From Alicycliphilus sp. UBA6560 (GTDB lineage Bacteria; Pseudomonadota; Gammaproteobacteria; Burkholderiales; Burkholderiaceae_C): 64,000 nucleotides of DNA. Below are positions 19,917-27,712 of this stretch, piece by piece. A program made the translations under genes and the position numbers. How positions within the stretch are numbered: position 1 is the stretch's first letter; every line of letters starts with the position of its first letter. Location: NCBI GenBank assembly GCA_002434305.1, contig DJJU01000011.1, positions 325,239-389,238 on the forward strand. Direction: 5' to 3'. The notes under the pieces are model-generated. The model was not told where the DNA came from and searched no databases. It was given only the letters and a program-made list of their open reading frames with translations.

Positions 19917-20547
19917 AGCGCTGCGCCGTCGCCAGCCGCACCGCCAGGCCCAGAAAGATCAGTCCGGCCGTGCGGTTGAGCAGCCGCTGCGCTCGCGCCG
20001 AGCGCTGCAGCAGCGCGCCGAAGGCACCCGAGAAGCAGGCAATGGCGCCAAAGACCAGCAGCGTGGCCACCATGAACACCAGGCCCAGCGCCATGATCTG
20101 CGGCGCCAGGGCCCCGCGCGCCGGGTCGGCGAACTGCGGCAGGAAGGCCAGGAAGAAGATCAGCACCTTGGGGTTGGTCAGGTTCATGACCACGCCGCGC
20201 CCAACCATGCGCAAGGCGCCGCCCGCCTGCTCCGGCAGGGCCTGCGGCCCGCCGGTGGCGGCCGGCGCACGCAGCGCGCCCCAGGCCAGCCACGCCAAGT
20301 AGGCCGCGCCGCACAGCTTGAGCGCCGTGAACGCGGAGCTGGAAGCCGCGAACACGGCCGCCAGCCCCAGCGCCACCGCCGCCGTGTGCCCCACCAGGCC
20401 CAGGCACAGGCCCAGCACCACGCACATGCCGGCGCGCCAGCCTCGCTGCGCGGACTGCACCAGCACGAACAGATTGTCCGGCCCCGGCGTGAGGGCCAGC
20501 AGCACGGCGACGCCGAAGAATGCGATCAAAGTCTGCAGGGTGGGCAT
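19915..20547 (-). CDS. LysE/RhtB-family amino-acid exporter
   Basis: Inner-membrane exporter of 210 residues with about six membrane segments. The N-terminal family signature is FFGVAVLLALTPGPDNLFVL; further conserved parts are GWRAGMCVVLGLCLGL, LKLCGAAYLAWLAWGALRA and the central VVMNLTNPKVLIFFLAFLPQF. Substrates in the family include Lys, Arg, Thr and homoserine lactone; this one is not assignable. Divergent from the next gene, with 117 bases between starts. Confidence 0.92.
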   Translation of the reverse strand: MPTLQTLIAFFGVAVLLALTPGPDNLFVLVQSAQRGWRAGMCVVLGLCLGLVGHTAAVALGLAAVFAASSSAFTALKLCGAAYLAWLAWGALRAPAATGGPQALPEQAGGALRMVGRGVVMNLTNPKVLIFFLAFLPQFADPARGALAPQIMALGLVFMVATLLVFGAIACFSGAFGALLQRSARAQRLLNRTAGLIFLGLAVRLATAQR

Positions 20548-20664
20548 AGGGTGACTCCGGGGGATTCGGTGGCGCCCTGGCCGGGCGGGTCAAGGCAGCA
20601 CAATACCGGCTTTGCGCGCGCCGCTGCGCGCTGCATTCCCGTTTTTTCTCGACTCGACGTTGCC

Positions 20665-21273
20665 ATGGACCCCTTCCTCCTGGTGGCTTTCGCCGCCACC
20701 AGCGCCTGGCTGCTGAACAGCCAGCAACAGCGCCGCCGCATCGTGCTGCTGAGCCAGCAGCTGGCGCCCTACCAGATCGAGCGCCTGATGCAAACCCTGA
20801 CCCAGGGCTACCTGCGCGCCATGGGCGAGGCCACGCCCGAGCGCCGCCAGCAGGTGCTGGACACGCTGGCCGCCAGCGAGGCGCAGCTGTGCGAGCAGTT
20901 CGAGCGCTTCGCCGCCGGCTTCGCCCGCCTGCCGGCCGAGGAGACGCGCGTGAGCCGTCTGGCCATCGGCCTGCCGTTTGCCACCCAGCTGCTGCCGGCC
21001 GCCACCTTCGACATGCGCGAGCTGCTGGCCGTGCACGCACGCGGCATCGGCGCCACCATGCGCAACGAGAACGGCCTGGCCCCGCGCGAGCGCGCCTTCA
21101 CCATGACCGCCGAGCTGCTGCTGATGCAGCACAGCTGCCACTGGTTCTGCAAATCCCGGGCTGTCGCCAGCGCCCGCGTCATGGCGCGCCACCAGACGCC
21201 CCACGCCCAGCTGGTGAAGGCGGTCTCGCCGGCCACGCGCGCCGCTTATCTGCGGCTCACGGCGACGACCTGA
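20665..21273 (+). CDS. Membrane-anchored hypothetical protein
   Basis: 202 residues; I do not recognise a named family. An N-terminal hydrophobic segment (DPFLLVAFAATSAWLL) is followed by a mainly helical region rich in Gln, Glu, Arg and Leu, and a moderately hydrophobic stretch GLPFATQLLPAATFDM. Three cysteines and several histidines (MQHSCHWFCKS) cluster near residue 155-165. It is the first of two same-strand genes of unknown role between LysE and EamA transporters; base composition is like its neighbours, so no sign of recent transfer. Confidence 0.6.
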   Translation: MDPFLLVAFAATSAWLLNSQQQRRRIVLLSQQLAPYQIERLMQTLTQGYLRAMGEATPERRQQVLDTLAASEAQLCEQFERFAAGFARLPAEETRVSRLAIGLPFATQLLPAATFDMRELLAVHARGIGATMRNENGLAPRERAFTMTAELLLMQHSCHWFCKSRAVASARVMARHQTPHAQLVKAVSPATRAAYLRLTATT

Positions 21274-21349
21274 TTCGTTCACACCTGCTTACATGCGGCC
21301 CTGTCCTACCCCGGCCGGGCATGGGCGCTGGTCCAATGGCGCCTCATCC

Positions 21350-22021
21350 ATGACAGCCAACGACCCCCCCTTCTCCAGCGCCCCGGTCTGGGCCGCATTG
21401 GGCGTACAGCACGCCATCCTGGCCCGGGCCATGCCGGTGGTTCGCCATGACATCGCCGGCATGCTGACCATCATGCGCATGGCCGCCGTAGTGCTGCGCC
21501 GGCGCGCGCAGGACGCCAGCGAGCCGCTGTCCGCCCAGCTGGAGCAGCAGGAAGAGCACCTGACCAGCCTGGCGGAGAGCAGCCGGCGTCTGCGTCACTG
21601 GGACCTGCAAGGCCCGCACGCACCCGAACCCGTCGCCGCCACCGCCCAGCTGGCGCGCGACCTGGCCTACCCGCTGCTGGCGATGCGCGGCCTGCAGCTG
21701 GAACTGCCGCCGCCCGAGGCCCCCCTGCCCAGCGCCCGGGTACCGCAGCAGCCGCTGCTGTGCCTGCTGCTGGGCGCCATCCACCTGCTTGCCGAAGCAC
21801 CCGTCGGTGCGCCGGCCTGCGTGCGCATCTTGCCCGGCCCGTCAGACAACAGCCTGCGCGTGCAGGCCGAAGGCGTAGCGGCCGAGGCGCCACCGGCGAC
21901 GCCCACACCCGGCATGCCGGCACTGGACGGTGACGCCCTGGCGCACCTGGCGCAGCACCTGGGCGCCGGCTGGCGGCACGGCCCGGGCTGGGCCGAGATC
22001 GACGCGCCCCGCGCGCCCTGA
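21350..22021 (+). CDS. Hypothetical protein resembling a degenerate histidine-kinase core
   Basis: 223 residues. The segment VVRHDIAGMLTIMRMAAVVL at 30-49 has the shape of a kinase H-box (HD followed by a hydrophobic, Leu/Met-rich helix) with His33 as the possible phosphate acceptor. A second long helix (QLEQQEEHLTSLAESSRRLR) would complete a four-helix dimerisation domain. The C-terminus LAHLAQHLGAGWRHGPGW looks like the remnant of an ATP-binding domain, but N, D and G boxes are absent. No signal peptide or membrane segment. Could be a ChpT-like phosphotransferase or an unrelated helical protein; this is inference from motif shape. Confidence 0.5.
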   Translation: MTANDPPFSSAPVWAALGVQHAILARAMPVVRHDIAGMLTIMRMAAVVLRRRAQDASEPLSAQLEQQEEHLTSLAESSRRLRHWDLQGPHAPEPVAATAQLARDLAYPLLAMRGLQLELPPPEAPLPSARVPQQPLLCLLLGAIHLLAEAPVGAPACVRILPGPSDNSLRVQAEGVAAEAPPATPTPGMPALDGDALAHLAQHLGAGWRHGPGWAEIDAPRAP

Positions 22022-22027
22022 GGCGGT

Positions 22028-22912
22028 TCAGCCCAGCGCCAGCGCTACCACGCCGGCGGCGATCAGCACGGCACCGATGATGCGCGCGGCGCGGTCGCCC
22101 TCGCCCAGCAGATGGCCGCCGATCAGCGCGGCGAACAGCATGGACACTTCGCGCGCCGGCGCCACCAGCGACAACGGCGCCGTCTGCAGGGCGTACAGCA
22201 CCAGCACGTAGGCGATGGGGCTGACGGTGGCCACCAGCAGCGCGAAGCGCCACTGCGCCGTCCACAGCGTCCGCAGCTCGGCCGGGCGGCGCAGCGCCAC
22301 CGGTGTCAGCACCGCCACGCGCAGCAGATTGCCCATGTAGTCCACCAGGATGGGCGACAGCAGCATGGCCTTGACGGCGTAGCCGTCCACCACGGTGTAG
22401 CTGGCGATGAACACGCCCGTCAGCACGCCATACGTCAGGCCCTTGCCCAGGCGACGCTGCGCATCGCCGCCGCCCCGGCCGACGCGCAGCAGCCCCGGGC
22501 CGCCGGCGATCAGGAACACGCCGCCCACCACGCCGGCGATGCCCAGCACACCCATGGCCGTCAGCCGTTCGCCCAGCAGCAGCACGGCGGTGAGCGAAGA
22601 CAGCAGCGGCCCCGTGCCGCGCGCCAGCGGGTAGACCACCGTCAGATCGGCCTTGCGGTAGCCGCGCAGCAAGATGACGTAGTACAGCACGTGCAGCAGC
22701 CCGCTCAGGGCCACGATGCCCCACTCGCGCGCGCTCCACAGCGGCACCACGTCGCGCCCCAGCCACCAGCCCAGCGGCGCCCAGACGAACATCATCAGCA
22801 GCGAGGTGAAGAAGGCGAAGCGCGCATCGCCGCCGGCCTTCTTGGCGGCGATGTTCCACAGGGCGTGGATCAGTCCCGCCAGCAAGATCAGGCCGAAGGC
22901 TTGCAGGGACAT
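22028..22912 (-). CDS. EamA-family (DMT superfamily) transporter
   Basis: Inner-membrane protein of 294 residues with about ten hydrophobic segments in two EamA repeats. The start GLILLAGLIHALWNIAAKKAGGD and the end of the first repeat (VVYPLARGTGPLLSSLTAVLLLGE) are typical; the second repeat ends SLVAPAREVSMLFAALIGGHLLGEGD. Substrate unknown. It lies 82 bases downstream of the BLUF gene on the same strand and could be cotranscribed with folE and BLUF. Its end is seven bases from the convergent kinase-like gene. Confidence 0.88.
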   Translation of the reverse strand: MSLQAFGLILLAGLIHALWNIAAKKAGGDARFAFFTSLLMMFVWAPLGWWLGRDVVPLWSAREWGIVALSGLLHVLYYVILLRGYRKADLTVVYPLARGTGPLLSSLTAVLLLGERLTAMGVLGIAGVVGGVFLIAGGPGLLRVGRGGGDAQRRLGKGLTYGVLTGVFIASYTVVDGYAVKAMLLSPILVDYMGNLLRVAVLTPVALRRPAELRTLWTAQWRFALLVATVSPIAYVLVLYALQTAPLSLVAPAREVSMLFAALIGGHLLGEGDRAARIIGAVLIAAGVVALALG

Positions 22913-22993
22913 GGAGTGGGTGGGCGGCTCAATGGAAAAGGCCGCGGCCCGCTGCTGAGGCAGGCCGCGGCCGCAGGGGCGGCGCGGGCGCGG

Positions 22994-23416
22994 TCAGGCG
23001 CGGCCGATGACGGAGGCCGTGGCCATCAACTCCTCCAGCAGCGCGAAGGAGACCTTGCCGGAGGCGGCGTAGGGGTCGAACTCGGGCCGCTCGGAGTATT
23101 TGAGGACGATGGAGTGGTTCAGCTTGGCCAGGTTGACCTGGCCCATGGTCCAGCCGCCAAAGCGCCGCTCGCTGATCTCTTCGAAGGCCAGCAGCTCCAC
23201 GTCCTTGTGCCGCGCGTCGCGCTGGATGTGACCGTACAGGTCGCTGACCGCCGTGCGGCCGCCCTCGATGGCCTGCAGGAAGATGCCCCCGCCGTAGCAC
23301 AGCACGCCGGTGATGCCAGTGGCCGGGTTGTGCTGGCGCGACTGGGCCAGGATGGCTTCGATGGCGGCGGGCGAGGGGTCCACCGCGCGGCTGACGTAGA
23401 GCAGGCGCACCAGCAT
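22994..23416 (-). CDS. Stand-alone BLUF-domain blue-light photoreceptor
   Basis: 140 residues: a single BLUF domain with a short C-terminal helix and no output domain. Such domains bind FAD and sense blue light through a Tyr/Gln hydrogen-bond switch. Tyr7 in LLYVSRA, Asn30, Gln48 in GGGIFLQAIEG and the Trp in RRFGGWTMG match the positions known from AppA, PixD and YcgF, and ITGVLCY is the typical second beta strand. Output must go through a partner protein, as in PixD/PixE. The gene follows folE by 42 bases on the same strand, so it is probably in the folE transcript. Confidence 0.9.
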   Translation of the reverse strand: MLVRLLYVSRAVDPSPAAIEAILAQSRQHNPATGITGVLCYGGGIFLQAIEGGRTAVSDLYGHIQRDARHKDVELLAFEEISERRFGGWTMGQVNLAKLNHSIVLKYSERPEFDPYAASGKVSFALLEELMATASVIGRA

Positions 23417-23458
23417 GGCTCAGGTTCCTTGTACGGCTGTGTTGAGGGTGACTGTGCG

Positions 23459-24187
23459 TCAGGCCCGCCCGGGGATGAGCGAGAGAAATTCGCGCCGCAG
23501 CGTAGGGTTGGTGAGAAACACGCCGCGCATGACGGAGTTGAGCATCTTGCTGTCCATCTCGCGCACGCCGCGCCAGGACATGCAGAAGTGGCTGGCCTCC
23601 ATGACGATGGCCAGGCCGTCGGGCTGGGTCTTTTCCATGATCAGGTCGGCCAGCTGCACCACGGCCTCTTCCTGAATCTGCGGGCGGCCCATGACCCAGT
23701 CCACCAGCCGTGCGTACTTGGACAGGCCGATGACGTTGGTGTGCTCGTTGGGCAGCACGCCGATCCAGATCTTGCCGATCACCGGGCAGAAGTGGTGGCT
23801 GCAGGCGCTGCGCACGGTGATCGGGCCGACGATCATCAGCTCGTTCAGGTGCTCGGCGTTGGGGAACTCGGTGATGGGCGGCGGCGCCACGTAGCGGCCC
23901 TTGAAGACCTCGTTCAAGTACATCTTGGCCACGCGGCGCGCGGTGCTCTGTGTGTTGTGGTCGCCCTCGGTGTCGATCACCAGGCTGTCGAGCACACCCT
24001 GCATCTTGGTCTCGACCTCGTCCAGCAGCAGCTCCAGCTCGCCCGGCTGCAGGAACTCGGCGATGTTGTCGTTGGCGTGGAAGCGCCGTCGCGCGGCGGC
24101 CAGGCGCTCGCGGATCTTGACGGAGACGGGCGTGCCCTCGTCGTCGGCGACAGTGGGCGCGCCAGGGGCTGCGGGTTGGGATGACAT
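23459..24187 (-). CDS. folE: GTP cyclohydrolase I FolE
   Basis: Converts GTP to 7,8-dihydroneopterin triphosphate, the first step of folate synthesis. 242 residues including a non-conserved N-terminal tail. The zinc site is formed by Cys and His of RSACSHHFCP and the Cys of SHFCMSWRG; the GTP pocket parts VIGLSKYARLVDW, RPQIQEE and QPDGLAIV are present. Typical type IA enzyme. There is no ribosome binding site before the ATG; a TGTTACCAT element ends eight bases upstream and could give a leaderless message. NudB, the next pathway enzyme, is encoded 2.1 kb upstream on the same strand. Confidence 0.97.
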   Translation of the reverse strand: MSSQPAAPGAPTVADDEGTPVSVKIRERLAAARRRFHANDNIAEFLQPGELELLLDEVETKMQGVLDSLVIDTEGDHNTQSTARRVAKMYLNEVFKGRYVAPPPITEFPNAEHLNELMIVGPITVRSACSHHFCPVIGKIWIGVLPNEHTNVIGLSKYARLVDWVMGRPQIQEEAVVQLADLIMEKTQPDGLAIVMEASHFCMSWRGVREMDSKMLNSVMRGVFLTNPTLRREFLSLIPGRA

Positions 24188-24195
24188 GGGGCGGC

Positions 24196-24204
24196 ATGGT
24201 AACA
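24196..24204 (-). promoter_or_regulatory. Putative extended -10 promoter of folE
   Basis: On the minus strand TGTTACCAT (TGn plus TACCAT) ends eight bases before the folE ATG, with no Shine-Dalgarno sequence between. Suggests a leaderless folE-BLUF transcript; inferred from spacing. Confidence 0.35.
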
Positions 24205-24230
24205 GCGAACGGCCGCCCGCTGCTTCGTAG

Positions 24231-24290
24231 TGTTTTTGACCTCCAGGGCTTGCCAGCCAAGCGCTGACAGCTATTTAAACCATAGCAAAC
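24231..24290 (+). repeat. Dispersed palindromic repeat, family A, copy 5
   Basis: TTTTTGACCTCCAGGGCTTG, CCAGCCAAGCGCTGACAGCT, then ATTTAAACCATAGCAAA. Lies between the clsB stop (24301-24303) and the folE start region, on the promoter side of folE. Confidence 0.8.
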
Positions 24291-24300
24291 ACCCGTCGCG

Positions 24301-25536
24301 TCAATAGCGCTTGCCCGTCACCCACAGCGCGGCGCGCATCAGGCCGAAGGCCATGCGGTCCAGCAACCGCTCGCGCCAGGGGCGGTGGGCGTAGGCCTGC
24401 GGGTCCAGGGGCCGGCCGGCGTCGGCCATGGCGCGGGCCAGGCGCTGGCGCAACTGGCGGGCGAAGGCCGCGTCCTTGACCACGACATTGGCCTCGCGCG
24501 CCAGCAGCAGCGACAGCGGGTCCAGATTGGACGAGCCCACCGTGGCCCAGGGCCGCGCGCCGTGCGCGTCGATGACGGCCACCTTGGCGTGCAGGAAGCT
24601 GGGCTCGTACTCGTAGATCTCCACGCCGGCCGCCAGCAGCGCGCCGTACACCGGCCGGGCCGCGTGGTACTGCATGAAGTATTCGTAGCGCCCCTGCAGC
24701 AGCAGCTGCACGCGCACACCGCGCCGGGCCGCGTGCTTGAGGGCGCGGCGCAGCCGACCGCCGGGGATGAAGTAGGCGTTGGCGATGATGACCTCGTGCC
24801 GCGCGCGGGCGATGGCCCGGCGGTACGAGCGCTCGATGTGCGTGCGGTGGTGTACGTTGTCGCGCAGCAGGAAGATGGCGCGCATGCCGCGGCTGGCGCG
24901 CTCGGCGTGTCGGCCCTTGAGCTTGGCCAGCCGCGCCGCGCGCCAGTCCGCCAGTGCCAGGCCCAGGCGGCGCCGGCGCGCGTCCTGGCCGGCCTTGAGC
25001 TGCCACCACAGCTGCTCCATGGCCTCGCTGGCCTGGTCCACCAGGCTGCCCTGCACGCGCACGGCGAAGTCCAGCCGCGGCGCGGCCAGCATGCCGTGGT
25101 TGGGGTCGTGGAAATCGTCCAGCACGTTGATGCCGCCGCAAAACAGCACCTGGCCGTCCACCACGCACAGCTTGCGGTGCAGCCGGCGCCAGCGCCGCGG
25201 CAGCAGCAGGCCCAGCGGGCCCAGAGGCGAATAGACCTGCAGCAGCACGCCGGCCTGCTCGAAGGCCTGGCGCCAGGACGCGGGCAGCGCCGCCGTGCCG
25301 AAGCCGTCCACTACCAGGTGCACGCGTACGCCACGCGCGGCGGCGCGCACCAGCGCCTCGGCCACGCTGGCGCCGCTGCCGGTGCAGTCGAAGATGTAGG
25401 TCTCCAGCTGGATGTCGGAGACGGCCGCGTCCATGGCGGCGATCAGGGCCGGGAAGAACTCGGCCGTGCCCTGCAGCAATTCGACCTGGTGGTTGGAGCG
25501 GTTGGGGCGATCGCTGCGCGGCCGTGGCTCAGGCAT
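24301..25536 (-). CDS. clsB: Cardiolipin synthase B-like phospholipase D family protein
   Basis: 411 residues (E. coli ClsB 413). Two HKD motifs are seen: LHRKLCVVDGQVLFCGGIN in the first half and LHAKVAVIDAHGARPWATVG in the second. ClsB makes cardiolipin from phosphatidylglycerol, and in E. coli can use phosphatidylethanolamine-type donors. Membrane-associated; the C-terminal region is basic and hydrophobic (RMAFGLMRAALWVTGK). The ATG at 25536 starts eight bases after the stop of the upstream phosphodiesterase-like gene; a start at 25593 would overlap it. The pairing with a YbhP-like protein matches ybhP-clsB of E. coli. Confidence 0.9.
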   Translation of the reverse strand: MPEPRPRSDRPNRSNHQVELLQGTAEFFPALIAAMDAAVSDIQLETYIFDCTGSGASVAEALVRAAARGVRVHLVVDGFGTAALPASWRQAFEQAGVLLQVYSPLGPLGLLLPRRWRRLHRKLCVVDGQVLFCGGINVLDDFHDPNHGMLAAPRLDFAVRVQGSLVDQASEAMEQLWWQLKAGQDARRRRLGLALADWRAARLAKLKGRHAERASRGMRAIFLLRDNVHHRTHIERSYRRAIARARHEVIIANAYFIPGGRLRRALKHAARRGVRVQLLLQGRYEYFMQYHAARPVYGALLAAGVEIYEYEPSFLHAKVAVIDAHGARPWATVGSSNLDPLSLLLAREANVVVKDAAFARQLRQRLARAMADAGRPLDPQAYAHRPWRERLLDRMAFGLMRAALWVTGKRY

Positions 25537-25544
25537 GGCCTGCG

Positions 25545-26321
25545 CTACAGCTGGAATTCCGCGATCAGCGGCAAGTGGTCGGACATGCGCCACCAGATCC
25601 TGCCGCGCGGCACCTGCAGCGACAGGGGACGCAGGCCTCGCACGTAGACGTGGTCCAGCTGCACCATGGGCAGGCGCGCCGGGTAGGTATAGGCCTGGGG
25701 AGACTCGTCGTACTCGAACAGGCCAAAGCCCGCCAGCATGCGCTTGATCTGCAGGCCCCAGTCGTTGAAGTCACCGGCCACCACCAAAGGCGCGTCCGGC
25801 GGCACCTCGCGGTCGATGAAGCGCTGCAGCTGCGCCACCTGGCGGATGCGGCTGCCGGCGATCAGGCCCAAATGCACCACGATGGCGTGCACCGGCTGGC
25901 CCTGCACCAGCACCTCCACGTGCAGCAGGCCGCGCTGTTCGAAGCGGTGGTCGGAGATGTCCTCGTGCCGGTGGCCCACCACCGGCCAGCGGGTGAGCAG
26001 CGCGTTGCCGTGCTCGCCATGGCGCGTGAAGGCGTTGGTGCGATAGATGGCCTCGTAGCCTTCAGGCGCGAGGTACTCGGCCTGCGACACCTCGGGCCAG
26101 CGCTCGAAGTACAGCGCCTCGCGCCGGTTGACCGATCGCACCTCCTGCAGGCAGACGATGTCGGCGTCCAGCTGCTCCACGGCCAAGCCCAGGTTGTGGA
26201 TCTCCAGCCGCCGCGCCGGGCCAAGGCCCTGCACGCCCTTGTGGATGTTGTAGGTGGCCACGCGCAGGATGCCTGGGTGCTCGGCGGGCAGTTCAATGGC
26301 TGAAGGGGCGGCGGCGTTCAT
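25545..26321 (-). CDS. Endonuclease/exonuclease/phosphatase family protein (YbhP-like)
   Basis: 258 residues of the EEP fold (DNase I, sphingomyelinase, inositol phosphatase). Metal and catalytic motifs in order: TYNIHKGV, CLQEVRS, VVAGDFND and the closing MSDHLPLIAEF. No signal peptide. The ATG chosen overlaps the nudB stop by four bases (ATGA); another ATG lies six bases upstream. In E. coli ybhP precedes clsB in the same way, which suggests a lipid-related role, not proven. Confidence 0.87.
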   Translation of the reverse strand: MNAAAPSAIELPAEHPGILRVATYNIHKGVQGLGPARRLEIHNLGLAVEQLDADIVCLQEVRSVNRREALYFERWPEVSQAEYLAPEGYEAIYRTNAFTRHGEHGNALLTRWPVVGHRHEDISDHRFEQRGLLHVEVLVQGQPVHAIVVHLGLIAGSRIRQVAQLQRFIDREVPPDAPLVVAGDFNDWGLQIKRMLAGFGLFEYDESPQAYTYPARLPMVQLDHVYVRGLRPLSLQVPRGRIWWRMSDHLPLIAEFQL

Positions 26322-26791
26322 CGGCATGCGAGTCGGGGGAGCCAGAGGATGGCCTCGGCGTTGGAGGGCGAGTAGCAGCGCTCTGCCGCCTCGCGCCAGT
26401 CCAGCCAAGCATATGCCGTGTGTTCGCGCGGATTCAAGGTGACAGGTGTATCAGGCGGCACCTGCAGGCCCAGCACCCGTTCGGTGTTCTTCCAAACACC
26501 CGGGGCGTAGCGGTGCTGCCACTGCGGGTAGATCGTATAGACGTTCTCCAGGCCCCAGTCGCGCAGCCGGCACCCCGGCGCGTGGGCGTCGATGCCTGTC
26601 TCCTCGCCCACCTCGCGCGCAGCGGCCTGCAGCCAGGATTCCTGCGGCCAGTCCTTGCTGCCAGTGACCGACTGCCAGAACTCCCGCCCCTCGTGCAACT
26701 CGGTGCGGCGCAGCAGCAGCACGTCCAGCCGCGGCGTATGGAGCACGACGAGAACGGATTCGGGAATCTTGTGAAGGAGCGGCTGCTGCAT
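26318..26791 (-). CDS. nudB: Dihydroneopterin triphosphate diphosphatase NudB
   Basis: Nudix hydrolase, 157 residues. Removes pyrophosphate from dihydroneopterin triphosphate, the second step of folate synthesis. The Nudix box is the stretch from GSKDWPQES through AAAREVGEETGI. N-terminal PESVLVVLHTPRLDVLLLRR and the substrate-specific GLENVYTIYPQWQHRYAPGV agree with NudB rather than a general Nudix enzyme. Overlaps the next gene by four bases. Its usual neighbour aspS is upstream, separated here by a CsgG-like lipoprotein gene. Confidence 0.92.
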   Translation of the reverse strand: MQQPLLHKIPESVLVVLHTPRLDVLLLRRTELHEGREFWQSVTGSKDWPQESWLQAAAREVGEETGIDAHAPGCRLRDWGLENVYTIYPQWQHRYAPGVWKNTERVLGLQVPPDTPVTLNPREHTAYAWLDWREAAERCYSPSNAEAILWLPRLACR

Positions 26792-26826
26792 GGCGCAGTT
26801 CTCAGTATGCAGCGCAGGCGCAGTCG

Positions 26827-27642
26827 TCAGCGCGATGGCACGGCGGGCGGAAGTGCCTTGGCCTGCAGCGCCCGGGCCTGCACCACCAGATGGTTGTGCG
26901 CGTCCAGAAAGGCCGCGGCGATGACCTTGCCCTCGTTGGTGTTGCTCCAGCCCGCGCCCGCGCCGCCGCCCAGGCGCCCCAGCACCAGGCCGCCCAGCCC
27001 CAGGTCGGTGGTGCGTGCCGCTCCGGTGGCGGCGGCCACCTGCTCGGTGGTCTCGTTGTCCGACAGCAAGAGGGCGGTCTGCGCCTCCTTGAGCTTGACC
27101 TGCTCGACCAGCCCCACCAGGCCGGCGATGTCGCGCAGCCCGGGGATCATCGCGATCAACCCGCCCAGTCCGCGGCCTGCGTCCTGCTCGCTGAAGGTCA
27201 GGCTGGGCGTGAGGGTGTACTGCGCTTCGTAGCCCCGGCCCCGGGCCACGGTGGAGCCCTGCTTGCGCAGCACACCGGCCTCCTTCAGGTCCTGCTCCTG
27301 CACCGTGCCGCGCAGGCCCGCACCCCGGTCCACCACGCGAAAGCAGCCGCTTTGCTGCGCCAGCAGCTTGACCAGCGGCACGGGCGACGGCGGCAGGTGG
27401 TACTGGCTGCTCATCACGTAACCGTGCGGGTTCTCGGCCAGCGCCACGGTGGCCACCGGCGCCTCGCAGCGCAGCAGCTCACGAGAGGCACCCTGCGCCC
27501 CCTCGGGTCCGGCCGAACCGCTGACGACCGAACCGCCCTCGCCCAGTTCGGTTTTCTTCTCGCCGCAGGCGGGCAGCGCCAGAGTGGCCGCCAGCGTGAG
27601 CCACAGGCCGGCGCTCTGAATAGATCGTCGCAAAGTCGACAT
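26827..27642 (-). CDS. CsgG/HfaB-like lipoprotein
   Basis: 271 residues. The lipoprotein signal ends ATLALPAC, so the protein is likely outer-membrane or periplasm anchored. The mature part resembles CsgG-type proteins: a repeated alpha/beta region with LVKLLAQQSGCFRVVDRGAG, a Gly-rich middle (GLGGLIAMIPGLRDIAGLVG) and a strand pair containing AQTALLLSDNETTEQVAAATG. No curli subunit or usher gene is in the window, so an amyloid-secretion role is not supported; similar proteins of unknown role occur widely. The ATG at 27642 was chosen as closest to the signal peptide. Confidence 0.68.
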   Translation of the reverse strand: MSTLRRSIQSAGLWLTLAATLALPACGEKKTELGEGGSVVSGSAGPEGAQGASRELLRCEAPVATVALAENPHGYVMSSQYHLPPSPVPLVKLLAQQSGCFRVVDRGAGLRGTVQEQDLKEAGVLRKQGSTVARGRGYEAQYTLTPSLTFSEQDAGRGLGGLIAMIPGLRDIAGLVGLVEQVKLKEAQTALLLSDNETTEQVAAATGAARTTDLGLGGLVLGRLGGGAGAGWSNTNEGKVIAAAFLDAHNHLVVQARALQAKALPPAVPSR

Positions 27643-27655
27643 GGGATACCTCAAC

Positions 27656-27677
27656 AAAAAGGGCGCCCAAGGCGCCC
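27656..27677 (-). terminator. Intrinsic terminator of aspS
   Basis: On the minus strand GGGCGCC-TTG-GGCGCCC followed by TTTTTG, 36 bases after the aspS stop. Perfect seven-base stem. It lies just upstream of the CsgG-like gene, which therefore needs its own promoter or read-through. Confidence 0.85.
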
Positions 27678-27712
27678 TGCTCGTCCAGCCACAGGAAAGC
27701 CAGCTCCCCCGC

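Noticed and set aside
22112..24184. 690-residue open frame opposite EamA, BLUF and folE
   Set aside because: It spans three real genes on the other strand and their gaps and shows only shadow composition.
26827..27642. Curli secretion channel CsgG
   Set aside because: Only general CsgG-like features; no csgA, csgB, csgE or csgF neighbours, so the specific curli function is not claimed.
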